5,994 nt of DNA, from positions 1-5,994 of the forward strand of contig DUTZ01000216.1 in NCBI GenBank assembly GCA_012841845.1, read 5' to 3'. The notes beneath the pieces were generated by a model that saw only the letters and a list, made by a program, of their open reading frames with translations, searched no databases and was not told the DNA's origin. Positions 1 to 5,994 of this stretch are shown here, in pieces. A program made the translations under genes and the position numbers. This DNA comes from Actinomycetales bacterium. Lineage in GTDB: Bacteria; Actinomycetota; Actinomycetes; Mycobacteriales; Mycobacteriaceae. Positions within the stretch are counted from its first letter, which is position 1, and each line of letters begins with the position of its first letter.

Positions 1-66
1 GAACTCCAGGCCCACCCGGCCGTCGCGGCGGGTCACACGCACCCGGCGGGGTCGCAGTGGGCTCAC
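1..66 (-). CDS. rnhB: Probable ribonuclease HII, N-terminal fragment (runs off left edge)
   Basis: A frame opens with GTG at 66-64 and stays open to the window edge, giving 22 residues that begin MSPLRPRRVRV and end GRVGLEF. Its GTG overlaps the lepB stop codon in a GTGA four-base overlap, the usual sign of translational coupling; no good Shine-Dalgarno is visible apart from a weak GACGGG. RNase HII removes RNA from RNA/DNA hybrids and misincorporated ribonucleotides. The identification rests mainly on context: rnhB follows lepB in mycobacteria. The basic start followed by an R..GR.GLE-like segment also resembles the short N-terminal lead of actinobacterial RNase HII, just before its GVDEAGRG active-site motif, which would lie outside the window. 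The catalytic residues are not visible, so the call is an inference. Confidence 0.6.
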   Translation of the reverse strand, partial: MSPLRPRRVRVTRRDGRVGLEF

Positions 67-860
67 CCCGTCGTGATGTCCGGCGAGGACACGCCCCCGA
101 TGCGGTCGAGCGGGAGGATCACGGCCTGCACCTTGCCGATGATGTTCTCCTCGGGGATGGTGCCCTGGTACTCGTCACCCATGTGGAAGCGCGAGTCCGC
201 GGAATTGCTGCGGTTGTCGCCCATCACCCAGACGTTGCCCTCGGGGACGGTGACCGGCCCGAAGGCGCAGTTGAGGGGGTTACGGCTGACCGCCGGGTCC
301 TCCCGCAGGTAGGGCTCGTCGAGCGGCTGGCCGTCCACCAGGAGGTCGCCCTCCGGCGAGCAGCCGCCCACCGTCTGGCCGCCCACGGCGATGACGCGCT
401 TGACCATGTCGTTCTGGTCGGGCGGCACGATCCCGATCACCCCGCCGATGTCCTGCAGCGTGTGCAGGACCGGGTTGTCCGAGCGGATCGAGCGGTATCC
501 CTGGTTCCACGAGTCCGGGCCGGTGAACACCAGGACGTCGCCCTGCTCGGGCTCGCCGAACCGGTAGCTGATCTTGTCCACGAAGATCCGGTCGCCCGTG
601 CAACCCGCGCAGCCGTGCAGGGTGGGCTGCATCGACTCCGACGGGATGCGGTAGACCCGGCCGACGAAGGTCTGGAACACGAACACCAGGACCAGGGCGA
701 TCACGATGAGGATGGGGACCTTGATGTACCAGGGCCGCCCCTCGCGCTCCTCGGTGCGCCGCTTCCCGCGCTCCTGCCGCAGCACGCCGCGAGCCGGGGC
801 CCCGTCGTCGTGGGGCCCCGGCTCGCGGGGGGTGTCACCGGGTGTCTCGCTGCTGCTCAC
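63..860 (-). CDS. lepB: Signal peptidase I
   Basis: A 265-residue membrane-bound serine protease (family S26) that cuts signal peptides from exported proteins on the outer face of the membrane. Residues 1-46 are a charged, disordered cytoplasmic lead rich in Pro, Arg and Glu. Residues about 47-66 form one transmembrane helix. The catalytic Ser is S76 in IPSESMQPTL (72-81). The general-base Lys is K154 in DMVKRVIAVGG (151-161). The family box GDNRSNSADSR is at 214-224. Cysteines at 84, 87, 167 and 198 lie in the extracytoplasmic domain and could form disulfides. The single-helix architecture is that of Gram-positive and actinobacterial enzymes, and the CxxC after the catalytic box also occurs in the mycobacterial protein as I remember it. 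The start is GTG at 860-858. It is the first start codon after the in-frame stop at 917-915, and it lacks a Shine-Dalgarno (see the -10 element at 868-873). The stop overlaps the next gene by four bases. Confidence 0.96.
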   Translation of the reverse strand: MSSSETPGDTPREPGPHDDGAPARGVLRQERGKRRTEEREGRPWYIKVPILIVIALVLVFVFQTFVGRVYRIPSESMQPTLHGCAGCTGDRIFVDKISYRFGEPEQGDVLVFTGPDSWNQGYRSIRSDNPVLHTLQDIGGVIGIVPPDQNDMVKRVIAVGGQTVGGCSPEGDLLVDGQPLDEPYLREDPAVSRNPLNCAFGPVTVPEGNVWVMGDNRSNSADSRFHMGDEYQGTIPEENIIGKVQAVILPLDRIGGVSSPDITTG

Positions 861-867
861 CCGGATG

Positions 868-873
868 AGCGTA
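868..873 (-). promoter_or_regulatory. Candidate -10 element (TACGCT) of a leaderless lepB promoter
   Basis: Read on the minus strand, TACGCT fits the actinobacterial TAnnnT consensus. Seven bases (CATCCGG) separate it from the lepB GTG, so a transcript starting at the usual distance would begin at or one base before the start codon. lepB has no Shine-Dalgarno, which suits a leaderless mRNA, common in Actinobacteria. No convincing -35 hexamer is seen (GTCGGC at 17-bp spacing). The motif is short and common by chance; its position is the argument. Confidence 0.45.
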
Positions 874-882
874 GTCCATCCC

Positions 883-898
883 CCGTCGTGGCCGACGG
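883..898 (-). terminator. Hairpin after rplS, possible weak terminator
   Basis: On the minus strand CCGTCG-GCCA-CGACGG forms a perfect 6-bp GC-rich stem with a 4-base loop, 25 bases after the rplS stop. There is no U-tract (GGGGATGG follows), so it is not a classic intrinsic terminator. It lies between rplS and the candidate lepB -10 and could mark an operon boundary or cause partial termination. Confidence 0.3.
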
Positions 899-922
899 CG
901 GAGGCGGACCCGCCCTATGCGC

Positions 923-1264
923 TCAGCGCTTCTCCTTGATCTTCGCGGCCTTGCCGCGGAGCTCACGCAGGTAGTACAGCTTGGCGCGGCGGACGTCACC
1001 GCGGGTGAGCACCTCGATCTTGTCGATGTTGGGCGAGTGGACCGGGAAGGTCCGCTCCACGCCCACACCGAAGGAGACCTTGCGGACGGTGAAGGTCTCG
1101 CGGACGCCGCCGCCCTGGCGGCGGATCACGACGCCCTTGAAGACCTGGATGCGCTCCTTGGAGCCCTCGATGACCTTCACGTGCACGTCGAGCGTGTCGC
1201 CGGCGCGGAACTCCGGGATGTCGTCGCGGAGGGACTTCTTGTCGAGGAAGTCGAGAGTGTTCAT
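923..1264 (-). CDS. rplS: 50S ribosomal protein L19
   Basis: A 113-residue protein of normal L19 length, located at the 30S-50S interface and involved in intersubunit bridges. The beta-barrel core is recognisable: [20 protein letters not shown] (19-38), [13 protein letters not shown] (41-53) and [19 protein letters not shown] (56-74). The C-terminal L19 signature [19 protein letters not shown] (91-109) is also present. The ATG start at 1264-1262 has a clear Shine-Dalgarno, AAGGAA at 1275-1270, five bases upstream. The gene follows trmD after 128 bp and precedes lepB by 62 bp. The same trmD-rplS order occurs in many bacteria, including E. coli. The leader is described separately; no good TAnnnT promoter is visible directly upstream, so readthrough from the rpsP operon is likely. 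Confidence 0.98.
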   Translation of the reverse strand: MNTLDFLDKKSLRDDIPEFRAGDTLDVHVKVIEGSKERIQVFKGVVIRRQGGGVRETFTVRKVSFGVGVERTFPVHSPNIDKIEVLTRGDVRRAKLYYLRELRGKAAKIKEKR

Positions 1265-1392
1265 CAGTGTTCCTTGCTGTGAGGAAATTGAGGACAGAGG
1301 ACCCTGGCGCCCGCGCGGGCGGGTCGACCGGTTCGTGCCCCGGATCAGCGCGACCGCTTACGGGCACGACGGTGCCCGAGAGGTCGACCCCG
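1265..1392 (-). promoter_or_regulatory. Structured leader region upstream of rplS
   Basis: The 128 bases between the trmD stop and the rplS start can fold in several ways on the minus-strand RNA. GGGTCGACC (1390-1382) pairs perfectly over 9 bp with GGTCGACCC (1329-1321). Inside that, CGGGCAC-CGTC-GTGCCCG (1378-1361) makes a 7-bp stem with a tetraloop. Just after it comes a 12-base palindrome, GCCCGCGCGGGC (1320-1309). Then three TCCTC units (1301-1297, 1294-1290, 1285-1281) precede the AAGGAA ribosome binding site. TTCCT (1286-1282) can pair with AGGAA (1274-1270), which covers part of that site. These pairings are read directly. A role in autoregulation by L19 or another ligand is inference, and I do not recognise a named leader family. 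Confidence 0.4.
1361..1378 (-). other. Perfect 7-bp hairpin between trmD and rplS
   Basis: CGGGCAC-CGTC-GTGCCCG on the minus strand, 15 bases after the trmD stop. The stem is perfect and GC-rich with a 4-base loop. It is followed by TAAGCGG rather than a T-run, so it could be a U-less terminator, an RNA-stabilising hairpin, or the inner arm of the larger rplS leader structure. Confidence 0.45.
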
Positions 1393-2220
1393 CTAGTGTG
1401 CCACCCCGGGCGCGCCCGACCCAAATCGGCCGGCACCGGCGTCCGGGGTCCACCCGGTCTCGGCGAGCACCTCGAGGTCGCGCAGGTCCAGCTCCGCCCC
1501 GTCGAGGAGGTCCGGCCGCCGCTCGGCGGTCCGGCGCAGCGACTCGTCCCGCCGCCACCGGGCGATGCGGGCGTGGTTCCCGCTGGTGAGGACCTCGGGC
1601 ACGGGCCGGTCGCGCCACACCTCGGGGCGGGTGTAGCTGGGCCCCTCGAGCAGGCCGTCGGAGAAGGAGTCCTCCTCGTGGCTGCGTCGGTTGCCCAGCA
1701 CGCCGGGCACGAGCCGGACCACGGCCTCGGCCATGACGAGCACGGCGACCTCGCCCCCGACGAGCACGTAGTCGCCGATGCTCACCTCCTCGACGTCCAT
1801 CCGCGTGGCGGCCTCGTCGACCACCCGCTGGTCGATCCCCTCGTAGCGGCCGCACGCGAAGACCAGGTGCCGGCGCGCGGCGTAGCGGTGGGCGTCGGCC
1901 TGGGTGAAGGGCCGACCCGCGGGGGTGGGGACCACGAGGAGCGGCCGGTCCGCCGGATCGTGGGGCCGGTCCGCGTCCGCGACGGTCGGGGCGGGCGGGA
2001 CGAGGTCGTCCAGCGCCTCGCCCCACACGGTCGGGCGCATGACCATGCCGGGGCCGCCGCCGAAGGGGGTGTCGTCGACGGACTTGTGGACGTCGTGGGT
2101 CCAGTCGCGCAGGTCGTGGACTCCCACCTCGAGGATGCCGCGTTCGATCGCGCGGCCCGGCAGCGCGAGGCGGAGCGGGGCGAGGTAGTCGGGGAAGACG
2201 GTGACGACGTCGAGGCGCAT
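1393..2220 (-). CDS. trmD: tRNA (guanine-N1)-methyltransferase
   Basis: A 275-residue SPOUT-class enzyme that methylates N1 of G37 in tRNAs reading CNN/CGG codons, using S-adenosylmethionine, which prevents +1 frameshifting. MRLDVVTVFPDY (1-12) is the family start. TPFGGGPGMVM (51-61) is a TrmD signature. The trefoil knot that binds SAM covers CGRYEGIDQR (123-132) and SIGDYVLVGGE (147-157). D188 in DSFSDGLL (184-191) aligns with the catalytic Asp. SGNHARIARWRRDESLRRT (213-231) binds tRNA. It is longer than the roughly 230-255 residues common in the family because of an Asp/Pro-rich loop (about 74-92) and a Gly/Ala-rich C-terminal tail (about 255-275). ATG at 2220-2218 was chosen because the family begins here. 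An in-frame GTG at 2283-2281 overlaps the rimM stop and would add 21 residues. Confidence 0.96.
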   Translation of the reverse strand: MRLDVVTVFPDYLAPLRLALPGRAIERGILEVGVHDLRDWTHDVHKSVDDTPFGGGPGMVMRPTVWGEALDDLVPPAPTVADADRPHDPADRPLLVVPTPAGRPFTQADAHRYAARRHLVFACGRYEGIDQRVVDEAATRMDVEEVSIGDYVLVGGEVAVLVMAEAVVRLVPGVLGNRRSHEEDSFSDGLLEGPSYTRPEVWRDRPVPEVLTSGNHARIARWRRDESLRRTAERRPDLLDGAELDLRDLEVLAETGWTPDAGAGRFGSGAPGVAH

Positions 2221-2279
2221 CCGCGGCCCGTCGGGCGGGTGCGACCTCGCCGTCGTCGCCTCCCCTCCCCGGTCCCCCG

Positions 2280-2813
2280 TCACGGCGTCCCCAGGTCGAG
2301 CAGTCCCTCCGGCGGGTCGATCGTGCAGGTCCCTGCCGCCAGGTCCACGTCGGGGACCATCTCGGTGACAAAGGGGACGAGCGCCTCCCCGCCGGCGGCC
2401 AGGCGCAGGCCCAGGAGCTCGCCGGCCGGGGTGTGGACCACCTCGGTCACCTCACCGAGCTCGTCGCCGGCGGTGTCGAGGGCGCGCAGGCCCACGAGCT
2501 GGTGGTCGTGGAACTCGTCGGGGTCGGCGGGCTCGGGCAGGTCCGCCGAGTCCACGAGCAGGAGCATCCCGCGCAGGGCGTCGGCCGCCTCGCGGTCGGT
2601 GACGCCCCCCAGACGCACGAGGAGCCGCCCGGAATGGTTCCGGGCGGCGTCCACGGTGACCTCGCGGTCGGTGGCGGTCCGGCCCCGGCCGACGCGGCCC
2701 GTCAGGCGCGCGCCGGGGGCGAAGCGCTCCTCGGGGGAATCGGTGCGCACCTCCACCACGAGTTCGCCGCGGACGCCGTGCGACTTGACGACGCGTCCCA
2801 CGACGAGCTCCAT
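2280..2813 (-). CDS. rimM: 16S rRNA processing protein RimM
   Basis: A 177-residue cytosolic maturation factor for the 30S head. It binds ribosomal protein S19 and free 30S subunits. The N-terminal RimM domain begins [20 protein letters not shown] (1-20), matching the family pattern GR..K.HG.RGE. The C-terminal PRC-like barrel starts near FHDHQLVGL (101-109) and includes [11 protein letters not shown] (147-157) and the closing DPPEGLLDL (167-175). The length is typical. ATG at 2813-2811 follows a strong Shine-Dalgarno, GAGAGGAAG at 2829-2821, seven bases upstream; the frame is open further upstream but that part is not RimM-like. It begins 34 bp after khpA. Its TGA forms a GTGA overlap with a possible upstream start of trmD. 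Confidence 0.96.
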   Translation of the reverse strand: MELVVGRVVKSHGVRGELVVEVRTDSPEERFAPGARLTGRVGRGRTATDREVTVDAARNHSGRLLVRLGGVTDREAADALRGMLLLVDSADLPEPADPDEFHDHQLVGLRALDTAGDELGEVTEVVHTPAGELLGLRLAAGGEALVPFVTEMVPDVDLAAGTCTIDPPEGLLDLGTP

Positions 2814-2847
2814 GGCTGCGCTTCCTCTCGACCCGGGCGGGCGCGGG

Positions 2848-3090
2848 TCAGCGGTCGGTGTCGACCACGTCGACCCGGACGCCCGGACCGGCGACGGCGC
2901 TGACGATCGTCCGGATGGCGGAGGCGGTGCGCCCGCCCCGGCCGATGACACGGCCGAGGTCGACCGGCGCGACGGACACGCGGATCACGGTGCCCCGTCG
3001 ACCACCGCCGGCCCGCACGGACACCGCGTCGGGGTCCGACACGATGCCGCGGACGAGGTGGTCGACGGCGTCGACGACCATGTCGTTCAT
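2848..3090 (-). CDS. khpA: KH-domain RNA-binding protein KhpA
   Basis: An 80-residue single KH domain, the whole length of the usual KhpA family. The core is [30 protein letters not shown] (34-63, quoted here in part: VIGRGG at 48-53), with the nucleic-acid-binding GxxG loop as GRGG at 50-53. KhpA forms a complex with the Jag/KhpB protein in Firmicutes and binds many RNAs; in Streptococcus it influences cell division. Its role in Actinobacteria is less clear. It starts with ATG five bases after the rpsP stop; GAGG at 3104-3101, inside rpsP, is a likely ribosome binding site, so the two are probably co-translated. The rpsP-khpA-rimM-trmD order is common across Gram-positive bacteria. Confidence 0.92.
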   Translation of the reverse strand: MNDMVVDAVDHLVRGIVSDPDAVSVRAGGGRRGTVIRVSVAPVDLGRVIGRGGRTASAIRTIVSAVAGPGVRVDVVDTDR

Positions 3091-3095
3091 CGGTC

Positions 3096-3599
3096 TCAGG
3101 CCTCGGCGGACTCGGCGTCGGCCTCGGCCGACTCGCCCTCGGCCTCGGCGGCCGCGGCGGCCTCCTCCTCGGCCTTCTTGGCGGCCTCGGCCTCGGCGGC
3201 CTTCTTCTCCTTGTCGGCCTTGCGCTTGGCGGTGATCGCCTCGGCGGACGGCTCGCCCTGGGCCTCCTCGAGGGCCTTGTTGAACAGCTCGAGCTTGGTG
3301 GGCTTGACCTCGGCGGTCTTGAGGGCGCCCTCGGCACCCTCGATGCCCTTGAACTTCTGCCAGTCGCCGGTGATCTTGAGCAGCTGCTCCACGGCCTCGG
3401 TGGGCTGGGCGCCCACGCCGAGCCAGTACTGGGCGCGCTCGGAGTCGATCTGGATGAAGCTCGGCTCCTCCTTCGGCCGGTAGAGGCCGATGGTCTCGAT
3501 GGAGCGGCCATCGCGACGGGTGCGGGCGTCGGCCACGATCACGCGGTACTGCGGGTTGCGGATCTTGCCGAGGCGGGTGAGCTTGATCTTGACGGCCAT
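3096..3599 (-). CDS. rpsP: 30S ribosomal protein S16 with long acidic/basic C-terminal tail
   Basis: A 167-residue S16, about twice the 80-90 residues of the E. coli type. S16 binds the 5' domain of 16S rRNA and is needed for 30S assembly. Residues 1-85 are the S16 fold: [19 protein letters not shown] at the start (1-19), then [12 protein letters not shown] (21-32), IETIGLYRP (34-42) and [14 protein letters not shown] (57-70). Residues about 100-167 are an extension, first helical and Lys-rich, then almost pure Ala, Glu and Lys, ending [11 protein letters not shown]; it is likely helical or disordered. Mycobacterial S16 has a comparable extension, so this looks like a lineage trait. ATG at 3599-3597 was chosen by homology. 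AGGAAG at 3616-3611 lies 11 bases upstream. The frame is open back to 3785, but the extra sequence is not S16. It is the first gene of the likely rpsP-khpA-rimM-trmD operon. Confidence 0.97.
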   Translation of the reverse strand: MAVKIKLTRLGKIRNPQYRVIVADARTRRDGRSIETIGLYRPKEEPSFIQIDSERAQYWLGVGAQPTEAVEQLLKITGDWQKFKGIEGAEGALKTAEVKPTKLELFNKALEEAQGEPSAEAITAKRKADKEKKAAEAEAAKKAEEEAAAAAEAEGESAEADAESAEA

Positions 3600-3686
3600 G
3601 GGGCGTCTCTCTTCCTGTTGCAGGTCACGTGGCGATTCAGCGGCGCCCGCCGGTCGCGGGGCCCGGTTTCGCCTTCCGGGTGACCG

Positions 3687-3699
3687 CCGTGCGGCACGG
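3687..3699 (-). other. Small hairpin in the rpsP leader
   Basis: CCGTG-CCG-CACGG on the minus strand forms a 5-bp stem with a 3-base loop, within the roughly 150-nt leader of rpsP. The leader also holds two GGTCACCC copies (3718-3711 and 3685-3678), each able to pair through GGTCAC with GTGACC at 3631-3626, 27 bases before the start. The pairings are short, and function is unknown. Confidence 0.25.
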
Positions 3700-3754
3700 G
3701 CCCGACGCGTGGGTGACCACGACGAGGCCCACCGGTGACGGCGTCCAGCGGACC

Positions 3755-3785
3755 AGTCTAAACGCAGGGAGTGGCGCCGGCCCAA
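3755..3785 (-). promoter_or_regulatory. Candidate promoter of the rpsP operon
   Basis: The minus strand carries a good TAnnnT -10 element, TAGACT at 3760-3755 (context GTTTAGACTGG), and a weaker -35, TTGGGC at 3785-3780, with a 19-bp spacer. Transcription would begin near 3749-3746 and give a leader of about 150 nt. This A/T-containing patch stands out from the surrounding GC-rich sequence, and it sits where a promoter is expected between ffh and rpsP. Confidence 0.55.
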
Positions 3786-3793
3786 TCCGGGCC
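3779..3793 (-). terminator. Hairpin just after ffh, possible weak terminator
   Basis: GGCCC-GGATT-GGGCC on the minus strand is a 5-bp GC stem with a 5-base loop, beginning nine bases after the ffh stop. No T-run follows. It overlaps the candidate -35 of the rpsP promoter, so termination and initiation signals would be stacked here. The stem is short for this base composition. Confidence 0.25.
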
Positions 3794-3801
3794 CTCGCCG
3801 G

Positions 3802-5385
<1,584 letters not shown>

Positions 5386-5412
5386 GGTTGACTCACTCCC
5401 TGGTTCGCGGGC

Positions 5413-5430
5413 CGGGGCGCGCGGGCCCCG
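5413..5430 (-). other. GC-rich hairpin in the ffh leader
   Basis: CGGGGC-CCGCGC-GCCCCG on the minus strand gives a perfect 6-bp stem, 12 bases before the ffh Shine-Dalgarno. No U-tract follows. It may be a residual terminator of glnD, an mRNA-stabilising element, or chance in this base composition. Confidence 0.25.
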
Positions 5431-5456
5431 TGTCGTCGTCGGTGACGGCTCCCCAC

Positions 5457-5462
5457 AGGGTA
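5457..5462 (-). promoter_or_regulatory. Possible -10 element upstream of ffh
   Basis: TACCCT on the minus strand (context CCGATACCCTGTG) fits TAnnnT and lies 11 bases past the glnD stop. It would start a transcript near 5450 with a leader of about 65 nt. No recognisable -35 is seen at 16-19 bp spacing, so the call is weak. ffh could equally be transcribed with glnD. Confidence 0.3.
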
Positions 5463-5473
5463 TCGGCCCGGGC

Positions 5474-5994
5474 TCAGGTCGGCGTCGCTGGCTCGCCCGC
5501 CGGCAGCAGCGCCTCCACCCGCCGGGCCAGTCCGAGGGTCGCTCCCGGGCCGGAGAGGGCGAAGACGTCCTCGACCGCGGCGCCGCGGGTCCGCACCATC
5601 ACCCAGTCCACGCGCGCCCCCGCCGCGGTGACGGCCGCGACGACCGCGCCGAGCAGGCCGGGGCGGTCCTCGGTCCGCACCTCGAGGAGCAGGCCGTCGG
5701 CGTCGGAGCGGGGCGAGACCAGGACCGACGGGGGCGCCTGCGCGTACCCGGGAGCGGCGGCCGTGCGGCGGTCCAGTGCCGTACGGAGCGGGCCGGGGAG
5801 ACCGCCGTCGATGGCCCGGCGCAGGTCCTGACGCAGGATCCGCGGGTCCACCGGATCGCCGAAGCGGGTCGAGACGAGCACCCGGGCCCGCACCCCACCC
5901 GGGGGCCGCAGGTCCACCTCGGCGTCGACCACCTCGAGGCCGTGGGCGGCAAGGACCTCCGCGGTGACGGCGAGCGCGCGCCCACCGCCGGGGA
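5474..5994 (-). CDS. glnD: Bifunctional uridylyltransferase/uridylyl-removing enzyme GlnD, C-terminal part
   Basis: The last 172 residues of a gene that continues beyond the right edge. GlnD uridylylates PII (adenylylates it in Actinobacteria such as Corynebacterium and Streptomyces, where it is called GlnD/GlnE-like adenylyltransferase of GlnK) and reverses this in response to glutamine. The fragment holds the two C-terminal ACT domains that sense glutamine. The first is a divergent one at about 4-60 (AVTAEVLAAHGLEVVDAEV near its start). The second, at about 90-150, has the clear ACT pattern LLLEVRTEDRPGLLGAVV (101-118), then GARVDWVMVRTRG and VEDVFALSG. The nucleotidyltransferase and HD domains are outside the window. 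Upstream glnB/glnK and amt are expected, since amt-glnB-glnD-ffh is the mycobacterial order. The gene ends with TGA 88 bp before ffh. Confidence 0.88.
   Translation of the reverse strand, partial: PGGGRALAVTAEVLAAHGLEVVDAEVDLRPPGGVRARVLVSTRFGDPVDPRILRQDLRRAIDGGLPGPLRTALDRRTAAAPGYAQAPPSVLVSPRSDADGLLLEVRTEDRPGLLGAVVAAVTAAGARVDWVMVRTRGAAVEDVFALSGPGATLGLARRVEALLPAGEPATPT

Noticed and set aside
835..879. Short minus-strand frame (ATG at 879, 14 residues, MDYAHPGEQQRDTR) overlapping the lepB start, a possible upstream ORF
   Set aside because: No Shine-Dalgarno at a workable distance, and the ATG would lie upstream of the transcript start if the lepB -10 is right. Coding in this short stretch cannot be distinguished from chance.
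57..974. Plus-strand frame of 305 codons antisense to lepB
   Set aside because: It overlaps lepB completely and extends into rplS, has antisense composition bias, and lacks any family signature.
1267..3483. Very long open frame on the plus strand (738 codons) antisense to trmD, rimM, khpA and rpsP
   Set aside because: It lies opposite four well-supported genes, its translation is low-complexity Arg/Pro/Ser/Gly, and it matches no family I know. Long antisense frames are expected when third positions are nearly all G or C.
3600..3801. Gap between ffh and rpsP as a site for a small RNA gene such as the 4.5S SRP RNA
   Set aside because: I see no long hairpin with the GGAA-type SRP tetraloop and no terminator. 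A promoter plus leader explains the gap better.
5413..5430. Hairpin between glnD and ffh as an intrinsic terminator of glnD
   Set aside because: The stem is only 6 bp, no T-run follows, and it lies in the ffh leader close to the ribosome binding site. I kept it only as a low-confidence structure.

Overview
The window is a stretch of conserved housekeeping chromosome from a high-GC actinobacterium (about 70% GC by eye, third codon positions almost all G or C). It most likely belongs to the Mycobacteriales (the Mycobacterium/Gordonia/Rhodococcus/Dietzia group). The gene order glnD-ffh-rpsP-khpA-rimM-trmD-rplS-lepB-rnhB matches the layout I know from mycobacteria. The long Ala/Glu/Lys tail on S16, the Met/Gly/Pro-rich tail on Ffh and the LepB sequence features fit as well. 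I cannot name the genus with confidence. All genes lie on the minus strand, so transcription runs from high to low coordinates.

Region by region, in transcription order: the 3' end of glnD (ACT domains of the PII uridylyltransferase) enters from the right edge and stops at 5474. An 88-bp gap with a possible promoter leads to ffh (5385-3802), the SRP GTPase. A 202-bp gap carries a plausible TAnnnT promoter and a leader of about 150 nt before rpsP (3599-3096). khpA (3090-2848), rimM (2813-2280) and trmD (2220-1393) follow with short spacing. A 128-bp gap, rich in potential RNA structure, precedes rplS (1264-923). A 62-bp gap with a hairpin and a -10 element leads to lepB (860-63). Its stop overlaps a GTG start of a ninth frame that runs off the left edge, probably rnhB. 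No stretch over 300 bases lacks a gene.

The genes serve two linked jobs. rpsP, khpA, rimM, trmD and rplS supply 30S and 50S proteins, a small-subunit maturation factor, a KH RNA-binding protein and the tRNA m1G37 methyltransferase. ffh and lepB act at the start and end of co-translational export: signal recognition and targeting, then signal peptide cleavage. glnD belongs to the separate nitrogen-sensing cluster upstream.

I see no mobile element, CRISPR array, tRNA, rRNA or unknown gene system here. The most interesting material is in the short intergenic regions: a structured leader before rplS, an apparently leaderless lepB promoter, and an ambiguous trmD start. The long open frames on the plus strand are best explained as shadows of GC-rich codon use.
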